DNA of 64,000 bases from an uncultured Pelagibacteraceae bacterium (GCA_902583645.1 CACHWQ010000003.1:1-64000), one strand, 5' to 3'. Shown: positions 1-9,172, counted from the stretch's first letter. A program made the numbers and translations. The notes: generated by a model not told the origin, from the letters alone.

Positions 1-41
1 ATTACTGCTGTAGTTTATATAAACTATAAAAACTAACTAAT

Positions 42-48
42 GAGGGAG
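42..48 (+). promoter_or_regulatory. ribosome binding site of proteorhodopsin
   Basis: A GAGGGAG purine run lies six bases before the ATG at 55. It also follows immediately after an earlier in-frame ATG at 40. The Shine-Dalgarno position and the signal peptide that begins at the second ATG both favour 55 as the start. Confidence 0.7.
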
Positions 49-54
49 TTTTTT

Positions 55-825
55 ATGAAAAAACTTAAAACGCTAGCTTTAGCTTTATTTGCTCTTTTTG
101 GAGCAACTACAGCGGCTAACGCAGCAACAGCCTTTTTAGCTACGGATGATTTCGTTGGTATTTCATTCTGGTTAATTTCAATGGGTATGTTGGCAGCTAC
201 AGCGTTTTTCTTTATGGAGCAAGCTAATGTTAGCACTCAGTGGAGAAAATCAGTAAACGTAGCTGGATTAGTAACTGGTATAGCATTTATTCACTATATG
301 TATATGAGAGCAGTATGGGTTGAAACAGGTGATACTCCAACTGTTTACAGATATATTGACTGGTTAATAACTGTACCGCTACAGTTAATAGAATTTTATT
401 TAATTCTAGCTGCAGTTAAGAAAGTTCCAACTGGAATATTCTGGAGAATCTTAATTGGTTCTTTAGTGATGTTAGTAGGTGGATATTTAGGAGAAGCTGG
501 ATTCATCAACCCTATGCTTGGTTTCATTATCGGTATGGCTGGATGGATTTACATCCTTTATGAAATATTTTCAGGAGAAGCAGGAAAAGTTGTTTCTAAA
601 TCTGGAAATAAATCACTTGCAACAGCATTTGGTGCTTTAAGAATGATCGTTACAGTAGGTTGGGCTATTTACCCACTAGGTTATGTATTTGGTTACCTAA
701 CAGGTGGTATAGATGCTAACTCACTTAACGTGATTTATAACTTAGCAGACTTTGTTAATAAGATCGCTTTCGGTGTTATTATTTGGTCTTGTGCAGTTGC
801 GAACTCTGGAAGAAGCAGAGCATAA
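55..825 (+). CDS. proteorhodopsin, blue-absorbing type, light-driven proton pump
   Basis: This is a seven-helix retinal protein of the inner membrane that exports protons on illumination and so supports ATP synthesis and transport. From the ATG at 55 it has 256 residues, with a cleavable-looking signal peptide ending near ANA (residues 21-23). The pump residues are visible: H80, proton acceptor D102, proton donor E113 and the retinal Schiff-base lysine K236 in the last helix (DFVNKIAFG). They match H75, D97, E108 and K231 of green proteorhodopsin with a constant offset of five. The spectral tuning site (105 in that protein) is Q110 here, and Gln is the blue-tuned state. The gene is followed by a strong terminator, so it is probably transcribed alone. 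Identification is certain; the wavelength is inferred from one residue. Confidence 0.97.
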   Translation: MKKLKTLALALFALFGATTAANAATAFLATDDFVGISFWLISMGMLAATAFFFMEQANVSTQWRKSVNVAGLVTGIAFIHYMYMRAVWVETGDTPTVYRYIDWLITVPLQLIEFYLILAAVKKVPTGIFWRILIGSLVMLVGGYLGEAGFINPMLGFIIGMAGWIYILYEIFSGEAGKVVSKSGNKSLATAFGALRMIVTVGWAIYPLGYVFGYLTGGIDANSLNVIYNLADFVNKIAFGVIIWSCAVANSGRSRA

Positions 826-839
826 TTCTTTAAGAGTAA

Positions 840-1222
<383 letters not shown>

Positions 1223-1223
<1 letters not shown>

Positions 1224-2242
1224 TGATTAAAACTGATGCGTTGATTATTGGAGCTGGTCCAACAGGATTATTTACTGCACATCAATTAAAATTGATTGGT
1301 CTTGATTGTGAGATTGTTGACAATCTTGATAAGATAGGTGGTCAATGCATTGAATTATATCCTGATAAACCTATTTATGATATTCCAGCAATTCCAGAAT
1401 GCACAGGAGAAGAATTAACTAATAATCTTTTAGAACAGTTAAAACCTTTTAATATAAAATTTCATTTAGGTGAAAGAGTAGATGAATTAAAAAAAGATAA
1501 TGAAAAATGGAAAGTAAAAACAAGCAAAGGAACAGTGTTTGAAACTCCAAATGTAATTATTGCAGGAGGGGTTGGATCCTTTGAACCCAGAAAATTTCCA
1601 ACTAAAGAATGTGAACAATTTGAAAATAAAACCATTCTATATTCAATTAAAGATAAAAAAATATTTGATGGTAAAACAGTATCTATTTTTGGTGGCGGAG
1701 ATAGTGCGCTAGATTGGGCTTTAGAATTATCAAAAACATCAAAAATTAATTTAATACACAGAAGGGATGAATTTAGAGCCGCTCAAGCTACAGTTGACAA
1801 AATAAAAGAGCTTTCTAATGCTGGTAAGATTAATTTAATTACGAATTCTCAGCTTAAGACAGTATTTGGTAATGGCAAGCTTGAAGAAATAGAGATCGAA
1901 AATGATAATAAAGAAACAAAAAAACTTAAAACAGATTTCGCACTTGGTTTTTTTGGTCTTATTATGCAGCTAGGTCCTATTGCTAATTGGGGGCTTAATT
2001 TAAATAAAAAAACTGTGGAAGTAGATACCGAAAAGTTTGAGACCAATCAAAAAGGTATATATGCAGTTGGTGATATTTGTAATTATCCAGGCAAACTAAA
2101 GTTAATTTTATCTGGATTTCATGAAGGTGCTCTTGCAGCTAGAGCATGCTTTAAATTAGCAAGACCTAATGAAAAATATAGATTTGAATTCACCACATCA
2201 TCAAAAACAATTAAAAATAGACTTGGCGTAAAAAGTGATTGA
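1223..2242 (+). CDS. ferredoxin--NADP(+) reductase, thioredoxin-reductase-like type
   Basis: This FAD- and NAD(P)H-binding flavoprotein of 339 residues has the thioredoxin reductase fold. The N-terminal FAD site is IIGAGPTGLF (residues 8-17), the NADPH site is FGGGDSALDWA near residues 155-165, and a C-terminal FAD motif GIYAVGDI follows. The CxxC redox pair of true thioredoxin reductases is absent from the NADPH domain. This is the signature of the TrxR-like ferredoxin reductases (Bacillus YumC / Rhodopseudomonas type). Co-translation with the 2Fe-2S ferredoxin supports electron transfer between NADPH and that ferredoxin. Its 3' end overlaps the following GST gene by eight bases. Confidence 0.88.
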
Positions 2243-2858
2243 GCTATTCGCGTTTGATACTCCAAATGGAAAAAAAATTAGTATTATGCTTGAGGAAATC
2301 AAGCTTCCTTACAAAGTTACCAAAGTTAATCTTTCAGAAGGAGAACAATTTAAAGAAGAGTTTGTAAAGATAAGTCCATTCAGCAAAATTCCAGTTATAA
2401 AAGATAGTGATAACGATAAAAGCGTTTTTGGATCAGGTGCAATTTTAATTTATTTGGCCGATAAAACTCAAAAGTTTTATCATAAAGAAAATAAAGTAAA
2501 TATTGACCAATGGTTAATGGCTCAGATGGGATTAATTGGTCCACTAATTGGAGCTTACCATCACTTTTATCATTTTAATAAAGGTAAGAGTAAATATAGC
2601 GAAGAGAGATATTTCAAAATAACAAAAGATCTATATCAAAGATTAAATGATAGATTGTCAGCGTCTAAATATCTTGCAGGAGATTATTACACAATAGCAG
2701 ATATAGCTACATGGCCTTGGATAGCAAGACATCGGTGGCACGATATTGGTTTAAGTAATTATTCAAGTCTATGCAAATGGTATGAAGAGATTTCTAAGAG
2801 AGAAGCAGTTAAAAAAGGATATAATTTTATGGGGGGTGGAGAAATACCTAAACCTTAG
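2235..2858 (+). CDS. glutathione S-transferase family protein
   Basis: This protein of 207 residues has an N-terminal thioredoxin-fold domain (about 1-80), including the cis-proline glutathione-binding segment FSKIPVI (residues 49-55), and an all-helical C-terminal domain. Within the second domain the YTIADIATWPW stretch (about 156-166) is the GST helix-6 capping motif typical of bacterial YfcG/YghU-like enzymes. The GTG start at 2235 overlaps the reductase gene, so it sits in the same transcript. The substrate is not known; members of this group act as disulfide reductases or detoxifying transferases, which would suit the redox neighbourhood. Its end overlaps the tail of the opposing dksA-like gene by four bases. 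Confidence 0.88.
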   Translation: MIELFAFDTPNGKKISIMLEEIKLPYKVTKVNLSEGEQFKEEFVKISPFSKIPVIKDSDNDKSVFGSGAILIYLADKTQKFYHKENKVNIDQWLMAQMGLIGPLIGAYHHFYHFNKGKSKYSEERYFKITKDLYQRLNDRLSASKYLAGDYYTIADIATWPWIARHRWHDIGLSNYSSLCKWYEEISKREAVKKGYNFMGGGEIPKP

Positions 2859-3271
2859 TCGTCTGCGTATACCTTTTCGTCTTTCTCATGCTTTTCTTGA
2901 GCAGCAATACAAAGTGTAGCGATCGGTCTGGCCATCAATCTTTTTAAACCTATTGGTTCTGCAGTTTCTTCACAGAATCCATATGTTCCATCCATAATTT
3001 TTTTAAGCGCAGATTCAATTTTTGAAATTAATTTTATCTGTCGATTGATAGCTCTCATTTCTACATTTTTTTCAGTATAGGAACTTGCTTGGTCGACTAT
3101 ATCTGCAGATGTACTGTTGTCATCTAATGAGCTATTATACAAAGCTTCATTATTTGTTCGTACCAAATCTTTTTTCCATTCAGTAAGTTTATTCTTAAAG
3201 TACAGCTTATGCTTCTCACACATATACTTTTCCGATTCTTTTGGAATATAGTTTTTTGATATTTTGACCAT
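2855..3271 (-). CDS. dksA: DksA/TraR family transcription factor with a reduced zinc site
   Basis: At 138 residues, this has the length and layout of DksA: a long coiled-coil hairpin (about 25-90, with the tip near residues 55-62) and a C-terminal zinc-finger-like globular part. DksA binds RNA polymerase through the secondary channel and, with ppGpp, adjusts rRNA and amino-acid promoters. The motif GTYGFCEETAEPIGLKRL and the following ARPIATLC stretch are very characteristic of alphaproteobacterial DksA. Of the four canonical zinc cysteines only C100 and C121 remain; the other two positions are Thr and Ala. A second, overlapping ORF in another frame here is a shadow. The gene is divergent from the GT39 gene with a 78-base spacer. 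Confidence 0.9.
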   Translation of the reverse strand: MVKISKNYIPKESEKYMCEKHKLYFKNKLTEWKKDLVRTNNEALYNSSLDDNSTSADIVDQASSYTEKNVEMRAINRQIKLISKIESALKKIMDGTYGFCEETAEPIGLKRLMARPIATLCIAAQEKHEKDEKVYADD

Positions 3272-3349
3272 GTTAACGTTTTAAGCGCAGGCAGTATATT
3301 CAGCAAATAGGTAGTGTCAAGCAAGGTTTAATTGTGTAAATTCATACAA

Positions 3350-4673
3350 ATGGCGATTTATAAAAAAAAAATTAAAAATATTTTTTATATTTTTTTAGCA
3401 AGTCATTTAATTTTATGGACGTTGATTCCATCGTTTACCAATAATAACCTCCCACTTGATACAATCGAAGCTCTTGCATGGGGAAGTAATTTAGATTGGG
3501 GATTTAACAAACATCCTCCCATGAGTGCTTTTATGGTCGAGATTTTTTATAATATTTTTGGATCAAATGATTGGGCTTATTATCTTCTTAGTCAAATATT
3601 TATAATTTTTTCTTTTTTTATTATATTTAAATTTAGTAAAGAAATTCTAAAGAATGATATTTTAGCATTATTTTCTGTATTTTTATTAGAGGGCATATAT
3701 TTTTATAATTTTACAACACCAGAATTTAACGTAAATGTTTGTCAAATTCCTTTTTGGACGTTAACTGTTTATTTTTCATGGAAAGTTTTTAATCAAAAAG
3801 TACCGACTTTTAAAGATTGCGCACTCGTTGGATTATTTGCTGCTGGAGGATTTTTATCCAAGTATTTATTTGTTTATTTGCTAATTTCAATTGATCTACT
3901 TTTTTTATATTTGATTTTCATAAAAAGGGAGAGAAAGTTTAACTTCAATTATATTTTATCAATCGAAGTTTTTTTAGTTTTATTAATTCCACATTTAATT
4001 TGGTTGTTTAAAAACGATTTTATTACGATCACGTATGGGTTAGCAAGGTCTGGGTTGGAGAATTCAAATTTTATTGATCATTTGAGATATCCAATAATAT
4101 TTCTATTAAAGCAAATTGGAATTATTTTACCATTTATTGTTATGGTTGTGCTACTAATTAAAAAATTAAGATATAAATTAAACTTTAAAGATAAAAATTT
4201 ATTGTTTTTTAATTTCGATTAATATTCTTCCTATTTTTTTAATGCTTTTAACTTCAATGATTACAGGCTCAAAGATAAGAACTATGTGGATGACACCGTT
4301 TTATTTATTTTTTGGGACATTGGTAATTTATGTTTTTCAAAAAGAAATATCTAAAGGCAATTTCAAAAAGTTTTTTGTTGCTTTTGTTTTCCTATTTTTA
4401 TTGTCCCCAGTTGCTTACGGATATATTTCAATTGCAAAAATAGATAAAAGAACTGACTATCCTGGAAAAGAAATTGCTAACAAAGTCCAAGCAAAATGGA
4501 ATAATGAATTTGAAGATCCAATTAATTTTGTTTTAGGTAATGAATGGAATGCTGGAAATTTATCTTATCATTTAAAATCAAGACCAGTTTGGGATGGCAA
4601 CGTAGATAAAAATAAGTTAGAAACCTATAATAAGTTTATTTGTATAGATGAAATTTGTGTAGGTAATAAATGA
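3350..4673 (+). pseudogene. GT39/ArnT-like membrane glycosyltransferase, interrupted by a +1 frameshift
   Basis: This encodes a polytopic inner-membrane protein of the dolichyl/undecaprenyl-phosphate-sugar-dependent transferase family (PMT/ArnT type). The first luminal loop carries the diagnostic D-x2-EALAWG...KHPP pattern, with the acidic catalytic residue ahead of the Lys-His-Pro-Pro. Reading stops at 4220-4222, but removing one T from the T6 run at 4205-4210 restores one frame (LLFLISINILPIFLM) through to the stop at 4671-4673. The result is about 440 residues, normal for the family, with many membrane helices and a soluble tail. ATG 3350 is preferred to a TTG at 3332. Either the consensus carries an extra T or the gene is broken. 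Its partner is the GT2 gene downstream. Confidence 0.78.
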
Positions 4674-4795
4674 ATGAATTTTTAAATACAAAATTTAAAA
4701 AAGCTGTTTTCATTATTGCAATTATTGCAATGATTGAGCTCTCTGGTCATGGAATATTTGCTTCATTATTTAGATTTCTAAATTCTCTAAACTAA
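4670..4795 (+). CDS. 41-residue single-pass membrane peptide between two glycosyltransferase genes
   Basis: An ATG at 4670 overlaps the TGA of the GT39 frame in an ATGA junction. It opens a 41-codon frame that ends at 4795, two bases before the GT2 start. The peptide has a short basic head (FKKAV, residues 9-13), one hydrophobic segment (about 12-22), and an SGHGIFASLF motif before the tail. Tight coupling on both sides argues for a genuine gene rather than spacer. I do not recognise a family. By position it could be a small subunit or stabiliser of the glycosyltransferase pair; that is inference only. Confidence 0.6.
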   Translation: MNEFLNTKFKKAVFIIAIIAMIELSGHGIFASLFRFLNSLN

Positions 4796-4797
4796 AA

Positions 4798-5667
4798 ATG
4801 AAAATAATAATATTGATACCGATTTATAACGATTGGCAATCTGCAACCAAACTTTTAGAAAATATTAATAATGAAGTAAGTGGAATAGATCATACTTTTT
4901 CAATAATTTTAGTAAACGACGCATCTACTGAGCAAATCACAGAAAACCTCTCAAATTTTTCAAATTTAAATTCAGTTCAAATTTTAAATCTTAAACAAAA
5001 TATAGGCCACGCAAGATGTATTGCGACAGGTCTAAATCATATTATTAAAAATGAGGAATTTGATTATGTAATTCCAATGGATGGAGATGGCGAGGATAGA
5101 CCTGAAGAAATAAAATTATTTATAGAAAATTTTAATTATCATCCAAACAAAACAATAGTAGGAGAAAGAGTTAAAAGATCAGAAAGTATTTTATTTAAAC
5201 TGTGCTATTCATTTCATAAAATTTTAACTTATACCTTTACGGGCCAATCTATTAAATTTGGAAATTATACATGCTTAACAAAATCAACTATTGAAAAAAT
5301 GTTGAGTGATAAAGCAACATGGAGTAGTTTTTCGGGATCATTAGCAAAGAATTGTAATGACAAAGCAGCAATTTCTTCAGAAAGAGGAAAAAGATATTTC
5401 GGTCCCTCAAAAATGAGCTTTTTAAATCTTATAAAACATTCTCTAGCAATAATTGGAGTGTTTAAATTTAGTGCGTTAGTTAGATCAATACTTTTTGTTT
5501 TAGTTTATATGTTTCTAATATACCAAAAAATATCATTCATAATGATACTACCTGTAATATTTATTGCTATATTCCTAATCTCTACTTTTATAATTTCACA
5601 AAGAGGAAGTTTGGACGAAATGAATAATTCACTATCCAATATTTTAATAATTGATAAGATTATATAA
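4798..5667 (+). CDS. family 2 glycosyltransferase (polyprenyl-phosphate sugar synthase-like)
   Basis: This protein of 289 residues has an N-terminal GT-A domain beginning with IILIPIYNDW (residues 3-12) and a nucleotide-sugar/metal motif MDGDGEDRPEEI near 98-109. Two hydrophobic C-terminal segments (about 215-265) anchor it in the inner membrane. This is the layout of DPM1/GtrB-like enzymes, which load a sugar onto undecaprenyl phosphate for later use by a GT39/GT83-type transferase. The upstream gene is such a transferase, so the pair likely decorates an envelope glycan or lipid. The sugar and acceptor cannot be read from sequence. The stop codon overlaps the start of the dioxygenase gene by one base. 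Confidence 0.88.
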   Translation: MKIIILIPIYNDWQSATKLLENINNEVSGIDHTFSIILVNDASTEQITENLSNFSNLNSVQILNLKQNIGHARCIATGLNHIIKNEEFDYVIPMDGDGEDRPEEIKLFIENFNYHPNKTIVGERVKRSESILFKLCYSFHKILTYTFTGQSIKFGNYTCLTKSTIEKMLSDKATWSSFSGSLAKNCNDKAAISSERGKRYFGPSKMSFLNLIKHSLAIIGVFKFSALVRSILFVLVYMFLIYQKISFIMILPVIFIAIFLISTFIISQRGSLDEMNNSLSNILIIDKII

Positions 5668-6494
5668 TGAAAATTAACTTAATTTCTGGTGCACTAGGAG
5701 CTGAAATATCTGGTTTAGATTTAAAAGACTCTTCAGAAGAAAATTGGAAAGTAATTAACCAACTTCTTTTGGAACATAAAGTTCTTTTTTTTAGAAATCA
5801 AAATATTTCACCAGAGGAGCAAATTAATTTTGCAAAGCGATTTGGACCTTTGGAAAAACATGTATATGTTAAAGGGAGAGATCAATACCCAGAAATAATT
5901 AGAATAATTAAAAAACCAGATGAAAAACAGCAGTGGGGAGAAACTTGGCATACAGATGTAAGTTATAATCCAAAACCTACAAAAGTAATTATTTTGCGAT
6001 CAATTAAAATTCCTCCTGTTGGAGGAGACACGATGTTTTCCAATATGGAGTTAGCTTATGAAACTTTAGATAATGATCTTAAAGAAAAAATTAAAGATAA
6101 GAAAGCTGTACATAGTTCCCTTGGCGCTGCAGCATTTGTCGATGCTTACAAAGGTATGGAAGGTAATGGTAATTTAGATGAATATTCAAATATTCACCCA
6201 ATTGTTAGAACTCATCCAGAAACAGGCAAAAAAATCCTATATGTTAATTCTATGTATACAAAAAGAATTGAAGGTTTAGACGAAAGTGAAAGTAACAATT
6301 TATTAAAAGAATTATTTGCTCAACAAGAAAGATTAGATCTAACTTGTAGATTTAAATGGACTGAAAATGCTGTTGCTATTTGGGATAACAGAAGCACACA
6401 ACATCAGGGCTTAACTGATTTCTTCCCGGGCCGAGGATTGGGACACGAAAGAGTTATGGATAGAATTGCTATAGAAGGCGATCAACCAATATAA
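5667..6494 (+). CDS. TauD/TfdA family 2-oxoglutarate-dependent dioxygenase
   Basis: This non-heme iron enzyme has 275 residues, the usual length of the family. The Fe(II) ligands are H95 and D97 in WHTDVSY, with the distal His H246 in STQHQG. The 2-oxoglutarate-binding arginines are R262 and R266 near the C terminus, with the same spacing as in E. coli TauD. The family oxidises taurine, other sulfonates, 2,4-D-like aryloxy acids, quaternary amines or phosphonates. The precise substrate is not visible; taurine is plausible because SAR11 cells use organic sulfur. Translation is coupled to the upstream GT2 gene by a TAATG overlap, although a functional link to the glycosyltransferases is not evident. 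Confidence 0.9.
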   Translation: MKINLISGALGAEISGLDLKDSSEENWKVINQLLLEHKVLFFRNQNISPEEQINFAKRFGPLEKHVYVKGRDQYPEIIRIIKKPDEKQQWGETWHTDVSYNPKPTKVIILRSIKIPPVGGDTMFSNMELAYETLDNDLKEKIKDKKAVHSSLGAAAFVDAYKGMEGNGNLDEYSNIHPIVRTHPETGKKILYVNSMYTKRIEGLDESESNNLLKELFAQQERLDLTCRFKWTENAVAIWDNRSTQHQGLTDFFPGRGLGHERVMDRIAIEGDQPI

Positions 6495-6505
6495 ATAATC
6501 AAATA

Positions 6506-7342
6506 ATGAAAAAATTTTTTTTCTTTATATTTTCAATCTTTATATTTTTTTCAAATTTATGTTTTGCAGATCAACATAAAACTAAATTTAAAGATATAAA
6601 AGGTTATAAGGAGCAATTTTTATCTTTAGCATATAAAAAAACTAACAGAATTAAGGAAGTAAAAAAAAGTGATGGCTTCCCTGTATATGAAGGAAAGACA
6701 AGTATTCAAGTTACAGTAAATAGAGAAGATGCCGGATGTGGAAAAGGAAAATCTGCAAAATTACAAATTGGATGTGATGGCAAAGGAAATAGGAGCAGGC
6801 AAGAAGTTCACCTTGGTGATCTTAGATTAAAAAATAAAGAACATATTTATGAATATGCAGTTTATTTTGATGAAGATTATAAAAGTTTAGAAAAGGGTGC
6901 AGTTGTTGTGATTGGACAAATGCATACGGATAACAAAGCCAAAGGGTGTCATAACTGCTGTCATTTTTGGGCTCAAGATACAAAGTATAAGGGTGAAAAT
7001 TATTATACTTGGGTAAGTAAATCTGCATACTCTTCTGACCCAGTAATAATTGGCAAGATTAATGATTTAAAAGGTAAATGGACTCATTTGAAATTTCATG
7101 TTCTTTGGAAGATAGATGAGACTGGGCGATTTAAAATATATAAAAATAATGAAGTTATTGCTGACTTAAAAAATATTAAAACACTGGCTGATACCTGCAC
7201 AGGTGGTTATATGAAATTTGGAATTTATAGACATAGGACAATTGGTTATTGGAATTCAGACTGGGAAAGTCTTCAAGACCAAACAATCTATTTAGACAGT
7301 ATAGTTCTTAGAAAACCCAAAAAGGAAGAGAAATTTAAATAG
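6506..7342 (+). CDS. secreted polysaccharide-lyase-like protein (heparin lyase I / PL20 type)
   Basis: This protein of 278 residues has a clear Sec signal peptide (basic start, Phe-rich core, LCFA at about 18-21). The mature part looks like a beta-jelly-roll lyase of the heparin lyase I / glucuronan lyase superfamily. Features supporting this are the early RQEVHLGD strand (about 92-99), a central VVVIGQMH stretch, the LKFHVLWKIDETGRFKIYKNNE strand pair, and the late GGYMKFGIYRH motif. Several cysteines, including CHNCCHF near 149-155, could form disulfides or a metal site. If the assignment is right, it cleaves an acidic glycan in the periplasm or outside the cell. The gene follows the dioxygenase by 11 bases and may share its operon. 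The fold call is from pattern memory, so confidence is moderate. Confidence 0.6.
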   Translation: MKKFFFFIFSIFIFFSNLCFADQHKTKFKDIKGYKEQFLSLAYKKTNRIKEVKKSDGFPVYEGKTSIQVTVNREDAGCGKGKSAKLQIGCDGKGNRSRQEVHLGDLRLKNKEHIYEYAVYFDEDYKSLEKGAVVVIGQMHTDNKAKGCHNCCHFWAQDTKYKGENYYTWVSKSAYSSDPVIIGKINDLKGKWTHLKFHVLWKIDETGRFKIYKNNEVIADLKNIKTLADTCTGGYMKFGIYRHRTIGYWNSDWESLQDQTIYLDSIVLRKPKKEEKFK

Positions 7343-7348
7343 CGATAC

Positions 7349-8626
7349 TCAAGCTTTTATCTTAGGTAAAGAATAAAAGTCAGCTGTATCAATTTTAGAT
7401 GAATGTTCTCTTCTCATATTCCATTTTTTGTAAACACCTGCGCTTGCAAGACTTAATGTAGATCTTCCATAACGGTAATTTGTATTATCCATTGATCTCA
7501 TCAATCTATTTATTTTTTTATCTTTTTCAGATGAGAACAAATTTTCTTTTTGATTTTCATTTGATAGCCCCGTTAACATTACTCCAGCTTTTTGGTATCG
7601 ACAACCATGTCTAAAAATATCTTCTAATATTGAAACTGCAGCTGTAACAGTTTCAATACTATTATTTGTTGCTATTGGAAAATCAATTGTTTTTGAATTT
7701 GAATAGTAACCAAAGTTTCTTTGGAAGGGACTTGTTCTAACAAAAACTGTTATTGCTTTTGCAACTAAATTTTCTGATCTGATTTTTTCAGATGCATTTA
7801 AGCAGTAATTTGCAACTGCTTCTTTTAACTCTTGAAAATGTTCAACTCTTTTTCCAAACGAACGAGATACAACACAACTTTTTCTTTTTGATTGTGTTGT
7901 TTCTAAATCAATACAAGGAATACCCCTAAGCTCCATAGCAGTTCTTGAACTTAAAACATTTGAACATTTTTTGATCCAGGTATTTGATTTATTTTTTAAT
8001 TGCTTTGCATTATAAACTCCATTTTTTTGATAAAATTTAGTTAACTGTCTTCCAACTCCCCAAACATCATTTATTTCAATTTTTTCTAATATTGGATCAA
8101 GATTTTCAATACCAATTAAACTTGTAACACCAGATAGTTTTTTCTTTGCAATATGATTTGCAATTTTACTTAAAGTTTTTGTTTTTGCTATACCAATACT
8201 TGTTGGTATCCCCGTCCACTGTAAAACAGTATTTCTAATTTCTTTTCCAACTTTTTCGACCTCTTGATCAGAAAAGTTTGACAAATCCATAAATGCTTCA
8301 TCAATTGAATAAACCTCTATATCGGAATTAAATCTTTTTAGAGTTCTCATTACTCTTCTTGATAAATCACCATATAAAGAGTAATTCGACGAAAATACAT
8401 TTACTTTATTTTTAATAATTATATCTTTTGCTTTAAAGTAAGGTTCACCCATTTTAATACCTAAAGCTTTTGCCTCATTAGATCTTGAAATTATACAACC
8501 ATCATTATTAGACAAAACTACAACAGGTTTTTTTCTTATTTTTGGATTAAACAATCTTTCACAAGAAACGTAGAAAGAATTACAATCTATTAATGCAATT
8601 TTTTTAGTATACTGAGTGGATGACAT
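7349..8626 (-). CDS. umuC: Y-family DNA polymerase V catalytic subunit UmuC
   Basis: This translesion DNA polymerase has 425 residues, like E. coli UmuC (422). The metal-binding carboxylates are D14 in [12 protein letters not shown] and D109-E110 in [10 protein letters not shown]. The helix-hairpin-helix region around 185-205 ([10 protein letters not shown]) and a little-finger domain follow. The C-terminal end carries the [14 protein letters not shown] pattern characteristic of UmuC. It lies directly downstream of umuD with a 23-base overlap, so polymerase and activating subunit are co-expressed from the SOS-type promoter upstream of umuD. Confidence 0.96.
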   Translation of the reverse strand: MSSTQYTKKIALIDCNSFYVSCERLFNPKIRKKPVVVLSNNDGCIISRSNEAKALGIKMGEPYFKAKDIIIKNKVNVFSSNYSLYGDLSRRVMRTLKRFNSDIEVYSIDEAFMDLSNFSDQEVEKVGKEIRNTVLQWTGIPTSIGIAKTKTLSKIANHIAKKKLSGVTSLIGIENLDPILEKIEINDVWGVGRQLTKFYQKNGVYNAKQLKNKSNTWIKKCSNVLSSRTAMELRGIPCIDLETTQSKRKSCVVSRSFGKRVEHFQELKEAVANYCLNASEKIRSENLVAKAITVFVRTSPFQRNFGYYSNSKTIDFPIATNNSIETVTAAVSILEDIFRHGCRYQKAGVMLTGLSNENQKENLFSSEKDKKINRLMRSMDNTNYRYGRSTLSLASAGVYKKWNMRREHSSKIDTADFYSLPKIKA

Positions 8627-8999
8627 AAGTTACAACTCCCCAAATAAAAATATCTTCTTCTTCGTTGATTAAAATTCTATCTTTAAAATCTTTAGATCCT
8701 GAGGTTAAAAATTTTTTATCTCTTTCTTGCACAAAGCTTTTAACCACTAATTCGTCATGAACATTTGCAATTACAGTTGAGAAATTTCTAGGTGTTAAAC
8801 TTTTATCAACAACTAATATATCCCCATCATTGATTCCAACATCGATCATTGACTTTCCTTGAACCCTGATCACAAAGGTTGCTGGAACATTCTTAATCAA
8901 GTGAACGTTCAGATCTATATCTTCTTCTATGTAATCAGTAGCTGGAGATGGAAAACCAGCTCCTGCTTTGTGTAAATAATAAGGTATAGTAAGCTTCAT
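8604..8999 (-). CDS. umuD: UmuD, self-cleaving subunit of DNA polymerase V (S24 peptidase)
   Basis: From the ATG at 8999 the protein has 131 residues. It carries the A14-G15 processing site followed by FPSPATDY, the catalytic S50 in GKSMID and K87 in ELVVKSF. The 37-residue Ser-Lys spacing equals that of E. coli UmuD. RecA filaments stimulate self-cleavage at the processing site, giving the form that activates UmuC. The frame is open upstream to 9086, but that extension covers the promoter and SOS operator and lacks similarity, so the shorter start is chosen. The gene lies upstream of umuC and overlaps it. Confidence 0.95.
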   Translation of the reverse strand: MKLTIPYYLHKAGAGFPSPATDYIEEDIDLNVHLIKNVPATFVIRVQGKSMIDVGINDGDILVVDKSLTPRNFSTVIANVHDELVVKSFVQERDKKFLTSGSKDFKDRILINEEEDIFIWGVVTYVIHSVY

Positions 9000-9006
9000 A
9001 ATAAAT

Positions 9007-9021
9007 GTTCCTATTTTGTTC
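9007..9021 (-). promoter_or_regulatory. LexA (SOS) operator before umuDC
   Basis: The sequence GTTC-N7-GTTC (reading GAAC-N7-GAAC toward umuD) is a perfect match to the direct-repeat SOS box known from alphaproteobacterial LexA. It lies seven bases upstream of the umuD ATG and just downstream of the candidate -10 element, so bound repressor would cover the transcription start. No lexA gene is in this window. Confidence 0.8.
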
Positions 9022-9023
9022 TT

Positions 9024-9053
9024 ATTAGTACAACACTTATTCAATGGTGTCAA
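9024..9053 (-). promoter_or_regulatory. sigma70-type promoter of umuDC
   Basis: On the minus strand a perfect TTGACA -35 hexamer occupies 9053-9048, and ACTAAT (4 of 6 to consensus) lies 18 bases later at 9029-9024. The SOS operator starts three bases further downstream. The -35 is convincing and the -10 is approximate. Confidence 0.55.
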
Positions 9054-9172
9054 ATAGGTTGTATTTTGAGTCTGGAACTGAATCAAAAGTGAATCAAAAC
9101 GTGAACATCCAAACTACATTTTGTTGGATTGTGGATAACTTAGACAAGGGATAGATTGCTTGGATATAAATT

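Noticed and set aside
9130-9138. Replication origin at the DnaA box
   Set aside because: Only one box, no cluster, no AT-unwinding repeats and no dnaA/gidA-type neighbours; chance is sufficient.
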